Made by a program: the position numbers and the translations under genes
The notes under the pieces: generated by a model
Seen by the model: only the letters and a program-made list of their open reading frames with translations
The model's database searches: none
What the model was told of the DNA's origin: nothing
From: Alphaproteobacteria bacterium
GTDB lineage: Bacteria; Pseudomonadota; Alphaproteobacteria; Caulobacterales; Parvularculaceae
Length of the DNA stretch: 5,542 bases
Reading direction: 5' to 3'
Assembly (NCBI GenBank): GCA_030428745.1
Contig: JAUIEG010000208.1
Coordinates: 1-5,542, forward strand
Shown here: positions 1 to 5,062 of the stretch, in pieces
Numbering within the stretch: the stretch's first letter is position 1
How the letters are laid out: each line of letters begins with the position of its first letter

Positions 1-54
1 TCGCGCGCTGCATCTATTCTCAGAAAAAGAATTCAATGAAAAAGGCGTACGGAC

Positions 55-58
55 GAGG
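55..58 (+). promoter_or_regulatory. Ribosome binding site deciding the dadA start
   Basis: GAGG lies 7 nt before ATG 66. The alternative upstream ATG at 36 has only an A-rich stretch (AGAAAAAGAA) before it. This site, with family conservation of the MRV start, argues for the downstream ATG. Confidence 0.6.
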
Positions 59-65
59 CATAAAC

Positions 66-1319
66 ATGAGAGTCCTAATTATTGGAGGCGGCGTGATAGG
101 CGTGACCACCGCCTATTATCTTGCCAAGGCCGGACATGAAGTTGAACTGGTTGAACGGCGCGACGGCCCAGGCCTTGAGACAAGTTATGCAAATGCCGGG
201 CAGATATCTCCCGGCTATGCATCACCATGGGCGGCGCCAGACGTTCCGGCAAAAGTGGTAAAATGGCTTTTAATGACTCATGGGCCGCTAGTCATCCGCC
301 CAAGACCGGATCCTGCGATGTGGGATTGGTTATTTCGTATGCTGCGCAATTGCACGGCTTTACGCTATGCGAAGAATAAGGCGCGTATGACTCCGCTTGC
401 CGAATATAGCCGCGACTGTCTCCGCTCGCTCGCCGCCGACTGCGGTATCGAATTCGATACTGGTCGCCGCGGCACCTTGCAGCTGTTTCGCACTCAACAA
501 CAAATTGACACGATAAACCACGATGTCGAAATACTAAGACATTTTAACGTCAAGTTTGAGGTGCTTGATAGAAACGGATGCATCGGAGCGGAACCGGGGC
601 TTGCTGACACGAAAGCAAATTTCGTCGGTGGATTGCGCCTGCCGGATGACGATACGGGAGACTGCAACCTCTTCACGACTGCACTTGCAGAACACGCTGC
701 CGCGCTTGGCGCGCGTTTTTCCTATAGCACCGTATTTTTCGAATTCGCATCGGATGGCCGCATGGTAACCGGGGCGCACACATCTCGTGGATTCTTGAGC
801 GCTGATGCATATGTCGTAGCGCTCGGAAGTTATTCTCCGAATGCAGTCCGGGAACTTGGTCTCGATCTGCCTGTATATCCTGTGAAAGGCTACTCTCTCA
901 CAATGCCTGTCAATGATGCGACCTCGGCGCCTATATCAACCATTATGGATGAAACCTATAAGACCGCCATCACGCGTTTGGGCGATCGCATCCGAGTGGG
1001 GGGCACCGCTGAACTGGCGGGATTCGATCTCCAATTGCGACAATCTCGCCGCGACGCCCTCGAACGGTCTTTTCTTGATCTCTTCCCCAGAGGAGGCAAA
1101 CCGGAGAAAGCATCCTTCTGGTGCGGTTTGCGACCAATGACGCCTGACGGTCCGCCAATCATTGGCGAAACGCCCATCCAGCGTCTTTACCTCAATACCG
1201 GTCATGGAACGCTGGGCTGGACAATGGCCTGCGGTTCAGCGCGAATTATTGCCGACCTGATTGAAGGCAAGCCTTCAGAAATAGATGTTGCTGGACTTAA
1301 ATTGGCTCGATTTAACTAG
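66..1319 (+). CDS. dadA: D-amino-acid dehydrogenase, FAD-dependent, complete (417 aa)
   Basis: Oxidatively deaminates D-alanine and other D-amino acids to 2-oxo acids and ammonia. In the known family, electrons pass from FAD to the respiratory quinone pool at the inner face of the cytoplasmic membrane. Seen: an N-terminal Rossmann dinucleotide motif G7-G-G9-V-I-G12, with E30 at the end of the second strand to hold the FAD ribose. Also seen are the DadA block ETSYANAGQISPGYASPWAAP (about 38-58), AEYSRDCL, GTLQLFRT, DETYK, GLRPMTPDG (354-362) and TGHGTLGWTMACGSA (378-392). These match my memory of E. coli DadA nearly collinearly; that protein has 432 residues. ATG 66 is chosen because the protein then begins MRVLIIGGG like the family and GAGG (55-58) lies 7 nt upstream. 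The in-frame ATG at 36 would add ten unconserved residues. No alanine racemase gene (dadX/alr) is adjacent. Only 65 bp of upstream sequence is visible, so its promoter is not defined. Confidence 0.96.
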   Translation: MRVLIIGGGVIGVTTAYYLAKAGHEVELVERRDGPGLETSYANAGQISPGYASPWAAPDVPAKVVKWLLMTHGPLVIRPRPDPAMWDWLFRMLRNCTALRYAKNKARMTPLAEYSRDCLRSLAADCGIEFDTGRRGTLQLFRTQQQIDTINHDVEILRHFNVKFEVLDRNGCIGAEPGLADTKANFVGGLRLPDDDTGDCNLFTTALAEHAAALGARFSYSTVFFEFASDGRMVTGAHTSRGFLSADAYVVALGSYSPNAVRELGLDLPVYPVKGYSLTMPVNDATSAPISTIMDETYKTAITRLGDRIRVGGTAELAGFDLQLRQSRRDALERSFLDLFPRGGKPEKASFWCGLRPMTPDGPPIIGETPIQRLYLNTGHGTLGWTMACGSARIIADLIEGKPSEIDVAGLKLARFN

Positions 1320-1370
1320 CAGCCAAAAGAAATGTCTGCCATCGACAGCCAAAAAAAGCGTCGCTCCAAC
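1320..1370. other. Convergent gap between dadA and the cupin gene, without a convincing terminator
   Basis: The 51-bp gap between the two stop codons contains a perfect 9-bp direct repeat, CAGCCAAAA, at 1320-1328 and 1346-1354. A run of seven A (1351-1357) reads as seven T on the minus strand, just after the cupin stop. It is preceded there only by AGCGACGCT, whose one-base loop cannot form a hairpin. On the plus strand a weak TGTC/GACA pairing (1334-1337, 1343-1346) is followed by A rather than T. The T-run might help end the cupin transcript, but no canonical rho-independent terminator is seen in either direction. Confidence 0.4.
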
Positions 1371-1805
1371 TTAATCCGGAATCCCCGCCGCCAAAGCGCC
1401 CTCCCGGATAAAGACCACCTGGATCAGCACGTCGCCACCCCGCGCCGCCGCCCAGTGTTCGCCGCCTTCGGCCGGAACGATGAGGACGGTTCCGGCCGGG
1501 AAAATCCGTTCCTTATCCGGATCAACTTCGGCGCCGTCGCCCCAGGACAACTCGCCCGACAGCACCGTCAGCAGCCGGAGACCGCCGCCCGCCCCGTGCG
1601 GCGGCAGGAAATCTCCGTCATCGAGCTTCAGAAGCGCGGCGAGCGGCTGGCCCGCATCGTTGCGAGCGAGAATGCTGCGCTCAGCGACCTCATGCACCGT
1701 AGCAAAGGCAAGATCGTCGATCGCGATGAGTGTCGACTCCGCCGCCGCCCCGCCGGCGCAGAAGAGTGCGGCGGCCATCGCGGCGAAGGGGGTGTGCTTT
1801 TTCAT
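1371..1805 (-). CDS. Exported cupin-fold protein with incomplete metal-site motifs (144 aa)
   Basis: Predicted small periplasmic single-domain cupin of unknown function. Seen: an N-terminal signal peptide (KK at 2-3, hydrophobic core about 6-21, AAA-ES cleavage after about residue 22). A cupin barrel follows at about 55-135, with FLPPH at 66-70, VLSGELSWGDG at 81-91, FPAGTVLIVPAEGGEHW at 102-118 and a final VLIQV strand. This matches my recollection of exported cupins that read PPHWHP..EH..VLSG...PAG...MPAG..H. Here only H70 and H117 remain of the usual ligands: the second His of the HxH pair is A72, and the usual Glu and His fall on L76/R77. Metal binding may thus be weak, altered or absent. 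ATG 1805 has an AGGAA ribosome binding site 7-8 nt upstream (1814-1818). The gene lies 37 bp after the TonB receptor stop on the same strand and is probably co-transcribed with it. It may bind or sense the receptor's ligand, but no substrate can be read from the sequence. Confidence 0.85.
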   Translation of the reverse strand: MKKHTPFAAMAAALFCAGGAAAESTLIAIDDLAFATVHEVAERSILARNDAGQPLAALLKLDDGDFLPPHGAGGGLRLLTVLSGELSWGDGAEVDPDKERIFPAGTVLIVPAEGGEHWAAARGGDVLIQVVFIREGALAAGIPD

Positions 1806-1842
1806 AAGAGTATTCCTTTTGGCTAGAACTATTGAAGAGCAC

Positions 1843-4110
1843 CTAGAAGGCGAGCTTGACGCCCCCGAAGAACCCGCGGCCGTCCCCCGAGAGGTAAACG
1901 GCCTGGTCCGGGCGCGCCTGATCCGTGATCAGCGTCGAGGACGCATAGGTCTCGTCAAAGAGATTGGTGATTTCGCCGAACACCGACACCGCCCTGCTGA
2001 TCCGGTAATCGCTGCGCACATCGACGACGGCGTAGGGGTCGTTATAGAGCGTATTGAGGTTATCGACCGGGGTCTTTTCCGGCGCCCAGCGCACGCTCGT
2101 CCCCGCGGACCATTTATCCGTGAGGCTGTAATCCGCCGAAGCGTAGATCCAGTGGCGCGGCGCGCCGGCGAGACGGTTGTCGCCGCGCAATGGATCGTCA
2201 TGGAAACGGAAATCCTGATAATTATAGACCACGCGGCCGACCAGCGCGTCGGTGATCTGCGCCGTCAGGCCGAGCTCCACCCCGAAATGCCGCGTCTTGT
2301 CGGCGTTGATGGCGGCGAGGCGCGCGCCGGACGTATCGCGCAGGCTGAGAAGCTCGTTCTCGACCCATGAGTAATAGGTCGTGGCGTCCCAGGCGAAGAC
2401 GCCGGCGCGGCCGCGCCATCCCGCCTCGATTGTGGTCGCCTCCTGCGCATCGAGATCGGGCGTGGCGAAAACGGCGGCGGCCATGGCCGGTTCGCCCGGA
2501 TTGGGACGGCCGGGACTGCTGTTGGGCGTGCCGTTGATGGTGGCGAAGAGATCGTCATGGGTCGGCGGCTCGAAACTCCTGCTCACCGCCGCGAACACCA
2601 GATTGTCCGCTTCCGGACGCCAGCTTATCCCAAGCGCCGGGCTCCATCCGTCATAATCGCGCTCATAGCTGGAGCGGACCCACGGGACCGCGCCGTTCGG
2701 CAGCGCCATGGTCGGGTTGCCCGGATTGTAGGCGGCGGTCGGCCGCGTCGCCCCGTCATAGACATCTTCATTGTCGCGGGTCGCGCGGGAACAGGCCACA
2801 GAAGGGGAAAGCGTGACGAATGCGCCGAGAGGAATGTGAAACCCCGCGCTGAGCGACAGGGTGTCGGCGTCAAGTTCGTTGGCGCTGAACTGCGCGCCCT
2901 TCTCCCCCGACAGGTTGAGGTAATAATCGCGGTCCGCCGATCCTGTCACATATTGCGCCGTCGCCTCGAACAGCGGCAGCAGACTGTCCGCATCAGGCTT
3001 GTAGGCGTAGCGGACGACGCCGGTCACGTCGTCGCTTTGCGTCTCGCGCACGCCGGCGACGATGGGAAACCGGAACATGTCGTCGGTTCTTGTATAGCCG
3101 AGCGCGACATCGAGGATGTTTGCGCCAAAGCTGGCCGTCGCCCGCGAACCGATCAGCCATTGTTCGGCCTCTCGTCGCGGCTGGTCGCGCACTACATTGG
3201 GGCCGGGATTAATCGCGCCCGACGGGGTGACGGTCGGCCCCGTGAACACCGACTCCGGATCCTGTTCCAAGAGGTCCGCCGTCAGCGGGCCGCTGACGTC
3301 GAAGCCGAGATCGGTATAGTCGGCGAAGAGGCGGATGCTGACCGTGTCGTTGAGCTTGGCCCCGACATTGGCGCCGACGTGGATACGGCGGGAGTCGTTA
3401 TAATCGCGATAGCCGTCGCGCCGGCTGACATCGGCCTGCAAGAGAGCGTCGTAATCCTCCATATGCCATCCATACTGGCCGAGCGCGTTCGCCTGGCCGA
3501 AGCTTCCGCCGCTCAGATCAAGCCGCGCGCCTGGCGCCGAGTGCCCGGTCGGCGAAATGAAATTGAGCGCGCCGCCCCACACCGTTGCGCCGAGCCGGTT
3601 CGCCAGATAGCCGCGATAGATTTCGATCGCTTCGGCCTCGGCTGGATTGGCGAAGCCGACCACATAGGAGCCGTCGGCGCGGTTGGTCGGCAATCCGTTC
3701 TGAAGCACCAGAACGCCGCGCTCGACCGGGTTCTGTTGAAGCCCCGATCCGCGGATCTGGATGCGCGGCTGATCGTTGCCGCCGAAGAAATCCTGGATGA
3801 TGACGCCAGGCGTCGCCGCAAGCGCGCGCGACGCGGTGAGATTGGCGGTGCTGGCGATGTCTTCGGTCGCGACCAGATCGCCGCCGCCCGGAAGCGCCGC
3901 AATGCGCTCGGCGGTCAGATCGCGCTGGCCGATCACCACGATCTCGTCGAGAATCGTGGCGCCGGGCGCGGCGGACTGAGCGAATACGGCCATAGGGGAC
4001 GCGGCCAGACAGAAGGTCAATGCGGCAAGATCCAGGTCGCAATCGCGCCAGCGTAAGAGAGAAAACCCCGGGCTCGACCACCCTATTTCTTTTGCTCGCC
4101 TGCGAAACAC
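1843..4110 (-). CDS. TonB-dependent outer-membrane receptor, FecA-like plug and barrel (755 aa)
   Basis: Energy-dependent outer-membrane importer of a scarce ligand such as a ferric siderophore, haem, metal chelate or cofactor; the substrate is not identifiable. Seen: signal-peptide core at about 28-44 (LAALTFCLAASPMAVFA, cleavage near A44/Q45), then a TonB-box-like LDEIVVIGQR at 54-63. The plug domain runs about 75-190 and includes ALAATPGVIIQDF, PRIQIRGSGLQ (115-125), VLVLQNGLPTNRADGS, IEIYRG (162-167) and the plug end GGALNFISPTG (179-189). The beta barrel covers about 195-755, with FEPPTHDDL near 513, LDAQEATTIEAG near 553, ITNLFDETYAS and a terminal GGVKLAF ending in Phe, as the BAM complex expects. 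The length is normal for the family. The start is GTG at 4110, supported by GGAG 8 nt upstream; no in-frame ATG lies before the hydrophobic core. The N-region is unusually long and has DCDLD just before the core. The gene is visibly GC-richer than both flanking plus-strand genes. It leads a probable operon with the cupin gene. Confidence 0.93.
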   Translation of the reverse strand: MFRRRAKEIGWSSPGFSLLRWRDCDLDLAALTFCLAASPMAVFAQSAAPGATILDEIVVIGQRDLTAERIAALPGGGDLVATEDIASTANLTASRALAATPGVIIQDFFGGNDQPRIQIRGSGLQQNPVERGVLVLQNGLPTNRADGSYVVGFANPAEAEAIEIYRGYLANRLGATVWGGALNFISPTGHSAPGARLDLSGGSFGQANALGQYGWHMEDYDALLQADVSRRDGYRDYNDSRRIHVGANVGAKLNDTVSIRLFADYTDLGFDVSGPLTADLLEQDPESVFTGPTVTPSGAINPGPNVVRDQPRREAEQWLIGSRATASFGANILDVALGYTRTDDMFRFPIVAGVRETQSDDVTGVVRYAYKPDADSLLPLFEATAQYVTGSADRDYYLNLSGEKGAQFSANELDADTLSLSAGFHIPLGAFVTLSPSVACSRATRDNEDVYDGATRPTAAYNPGNPTMALPNGAVPWVRSSYERDYDGWSPALGISWRPEADNLVFAAVSRSFEPPTHDDLFATINGTPNSSPGRPNPGEPAMAAAVFATPDLDAQEATTIEAGWRGRAGVFAWDATTYYSWVENELLSLRDTSGARLAAINADKTRHFGVELGLTAQITDALVGRVVYNYQDFRFHDDPLRGDNRLAGAPRHWIYASADYSLTDKWSAGTSVRWAPEKTPVDNLNTLYNDPYAVVDVRSDYRISRAVSVFGEITNLFDETYASSTLITDQARPDQAVYLSGDGRGFFGGVKLAF

Positions 4111-4118
4111 CGCCCTTA

Positions 4119-4122
4119 CTCC
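4119..4122 (-). promoter_or_regulatory. Ribosome binding site supporting the GTG start of the TonB receptor
   Basis: On the minus strand GGAG is followed by 8 nt and then GTG (4110-4108). It decides in favour of the GTG start, since the next in-frame ATG (residue 40) lies inside the signal-peptide core. Confidence 0.6.
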
Positions 4123-4124
4123 AA

Positions 4125-4152
4125 TTGCTATTAATAATCATTTGCGTATACC
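4125..4152 (+). promoter_or_regulatory. Candidate sigma70-like promoter for the Crp/Fnr regulator gene
   Basis: TTGCTA (4125-4130, 4/6 to the -35 consensus), a 16-nt spacer, and TATACC (4147-4152, 4/6 to the -10). Transcription would start near 4159, giving an 80-nt leader. Its -10 shares the palindrome GTATAC (4146-4151) with the opposing -10 of the receptor operon, so the two promoters could not be occupied at once. The FNR-type box would then lie downstream, centred near +21, where binding would be expected to block transcription (autorepression). Motif-based only. Confidence 0.3.
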
Positions 4153-4153
4153 A
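4145..4153 (-). promoter_or_regulatory. Extended -10 promoter element for the TonB receptor-cupin operon
   Basis: Read on the minus strand the bases are TGG-TATACG: a TGN extended -10 plus a hexamer matching TATAAT at four of six positions, including the invariant TATA start. Transcription would begin near 4138, giving a 27-nt leader before the GTG. No good -35 is seen at the right spacing. That is typical of activator-dependent promoters and agrees with the FNR-type box centred exactly 41.5 bp upstream of the predicted start. The promoter is inferred from motif and geometry only. Confidence 0.45.
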
Positions 4154-4160
4154 TGGGACC

Positions 4161-4203
4161 CTGGCGGAAAGGTTGCGCCAGAACAAACTGGCCAGCTTTT
4201 TTT
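4161..4203 (+). other. Two mutually exclusive potential hairpins, the second followed by seven T
   Basis: CTGGCG (4161-4166) can pair with CGCCAG (4176-4181) across a 9-nt loop. Alternatively GCCAG (4177-4181) can pair with CTGGC (4188-4192) across a 6-nt loop, and seven T follow at 4197-4203. Both use the same middle segment, so only one can form. In a regulator transcript starting near 4159 this resembles a small attenuator. The stems are short (6 and 5 bp) and the T-run starts 4 nt after the second stem, so the assignment is weak. Confidence 0.25.
4173..4186. promoter_or_regulatory. FNR/NnrR-type operator-like box, site 1
   Basis: TTGCG-CCAG-AACAA has the FNR-family layout TTGNN-N4-NNCAA. 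It matches nine of the ten specified positions of the box I recall for alphaproteobacterial NnrR (TTGCG-N4-CACAA). It lies between the divergent receptor and regulator genes. Its centre (4179.5) is 41.5 bp upstream of the start predicted from the receptor's extended -10, the classic class II activator position. The adjacent regulator gene encodes a Crp/Fnr protein, the natural candidate to bind it. It overlaps the potential RNA hairpins described at 4161-4203, so part of its sequence could instead be conserved for that reason. Confidence 0.5.
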
Positions 4204-4238
4204 CTGTGAAATCGCTGGCGCGAAAGCTGAATGCGCAC

Positions 4239-4964
4239 ATGGCACTCTTTTGCTCTCCACATCCGAATGCGTCTCCGGACTTACCTCTTCTTGCCCGAAT
4301 GGAATTTTTCGTCGGTTTATCGCCGGAAGGCCTCAATGCTGTCCGAGCCTCGGCGCACATGGAATATGTCAACAAAAATGACGCCATCTTCGCTCAAGGC
4401 GACAACGCAAATCGCGCCTTTGCACTGGCGGCGGGCAGCGTTCGCATTATCCAAACGGGAAGCGATGGCAAACAGGCTATCATCCGGTTTATCGCCCCCG
4501 GCGATCTTTTCGGAACAGTCCCGCTCTTCACCAATAACAAGCTTCCCGCAGACGCTTTAGCGGCTGAGCGCTCATTGATTCTCAGCTGGAGCGAAACGGA
4601 CCTTTTCGAGCTGATCGACCGATTTCCAAGTATCGCAGTCAACATCATTCGGATCATCGGGGCGCGCCTGGCGGAAACGCAGGACCGCGTACGCGAGCTA
4701 GCCACTCAATGCGCAGATCAGCGCATTGCCCACGCGATACTACGTCTAGCGGCACAAGCTGGACATAACGTGAATGGCGTCACGACAATTGGCATTCCAC
4801 TACGACGCAAGGATCTCGCAGAATTTTCAGGAACGACCCTTCATACAGCCAGCCGCACGCTCGCAGCTTGGGAGAAAACCGGACTCCTGATGAGCCAAGA
4901 TCAGCACCTAACAATCCGAGACATTTCGGCCATAGCACGAATCGCCGATAAAGGGGGGCATTAG
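4239..4964 (+). CDS. Crp/Fnr-family transcriptional regulator, NnrR-like recognition helix (241 aa)
   Basis: DNA-binding dimeric regulator. Seen: a cNMP-binding-type effector beta barrel at about 15-120, including FAQGD (51-55), LAAGSVRII (63-71) and IRFIAPGDLFG (82-92). A dimerisation helix follows at about 122-158, then a winged helix at about 160-241 with HTH core RRKDLAEFSGTTLHTASRTL (189-208). In the recognition helix H202 replaces the Glu of FNR and CRP, while S205 and R206 are kept as in FNR. Only two cysteines (C5, C158) are present, so an FNR-type [4Fe-4S] oxygen sensor is unlikely. TTLHT-SR helices are ones I associate with NnrR-like and other alphaproteobacterial Crp/Fnr proteins. 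The signal may be nitric oxide via haem, but no ligand residue proves it. ATG 4239 is chosen because the length then fits the family; the ribosome binding site is weak (GAAAG, 12 nt upstream). The open frame extends back to 4020, but that part overlaps the receptor gene antisense. FNR-type boxes lie on both sides of the gene. Confidence 0.9.
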   Translation: MALFCSPHPNASPDLPLLARMEFFVGLSPEGLNAVRASAHMEYVNKNDAIFAQGDNANRAFALAAGSVRIIQTGSDGKQAIIRFIAPGDLFGTVPLFTNNKLPADALAAERSLILSWSETDLFELIDRFPSIAVNIIRIIGARLAETQDRVRELATQCADQRIAHAILRLAAQAGHNVNGVTTIGIPLRRKDLAEFSGTTLHTASRTLAAWEKTGLLMSQDQHLTIRDISAIARIADKGGH

Positions 4965-4989
4965 GCGCCAGTCTATATCTCATTCAGAT

Positions 4990-5003
4990 TTGCGCTTGCG
5001 CAA
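4990..5003. promoter_or_regulatory. FNR/NnrR-type operator-like box, site 2
   Basis: TTGCG-CTTG-CGCAA has perfectly symmetric 5-bp half-sites with the FNR-family N4 spacing. The symmetry extends one base on each side (TTT...AAA, 4989-5004). It has the same left half-site as site 1. It lies 26 bp after the regulator stop and is centred about 66 bp before the membrane-protein ATG. A terminator reading is unattractive: the pairing leaves a 2-nt centre, or a 5-bp stem with a 6-nt loop, and no T-run follows directly. Control of the downstream gene by the adjacent regulator is inferred. Confidence 0.55.
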
Positions 5004-5020
5004 ACCGATATGGACTAATC

Positions 5021-5029
5021 TGCTCTAAG
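5021..5029 (+). promoter_or_regulatory. Candidate extended -10 for the membrane-protein gene
   Basis: TGC-TCTAAG: a TGN extension followed by a hexamer matching TATAAT at four of six positions. Transcription would start near 5036, placing the FNR-type box about 39.5 bp upstream, close to the class II activator position. The leader would be about 27 nt, much like that of the receptor operon. The match is modest and neighbouring registers are possible. Confidence 0.3.
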
Positions 5030-5062
5030 TATTTTTGTTCATTCTTTATCGGAACACATCTC

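Larger units (their letters stand above)
4161..4219 (+). repeat. CTGGC repeated three times at an exact 27-nt period
   Basis: CTGGC begins at 4161, 4188 and 4215. The first and third copies extend to CTGGCG and are followed by similar GAAAG-containing and TGCGC-containing stretches that differ by small indels. This may be an old partial duplication of the leader or chance. Confidence 0.35.

Noticed and set aside
1..65. Upstream region of dadA searched for promoter or operator
   Set aside because: Only 65 bp are visible. Apart from the ribosome binding site no convincing -35/-10 pair or Lrp- or FNR-type box was found.
1332..2370. Two plus-strand open frames (1332-1826 and 1480-2370)
   Set aside because: Both are antisense to the cupin and receptor genes. 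They are Arg- and Pro-rich without family motifs, and cross the real 37-bp gap between those genes.
2557..4056. 499-codon open frame on the plus strand
   Set aside because: It lies antisense within the TonB receptor gene. Its translation is Arg/Ala/Val-rich with no recognisable domain, typical of a shadow frame in GC-rich DNA; the receptor frame has clear plug and barrel motifs.
4121..4140. AT-rich stretch considered as a Fur or RirA-type iron box for the receptor
   Set aside because: It contains TATTAATAATCATT-like sequence but no clear symmetric Fur box (GATAAT repeats) or other iron box I could align with confidence.
4206..4208. In-frame GTG as an alternative start of the regulator
   Set aside because: It is preceded by a T-run without any ribosome binding site, and the added residues are not needed for the domain. 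It remains possible at low likelihood.
4020..4238. N-terminal extension of the Crp/Fnr regulator to the upstream ATG at 4020
   Set aside because: The extra 73 residues would overlap the receptor's 5' end antisense, cover the promoter region and exceed normal family length. The hydrophobic stretch it encodes is not a feature of these cytosolic regulators.
3518..4387. 289-codon minus-strand open frame crossing the divergent region
   Set aside because: It overlaps the receptor in another frame and runs antisense through the regulator's 5' end. Its translation becomes an Arg-rich shadow with no domain.
4989..5004. Inverted repeat read as a terminator of the regulator gene
   Set aside because: The arms nearly touch (2-nt centre) and no T-run follows directly, whereas the FNR-type half-site spacing is exact. 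The operator reading is preferred.
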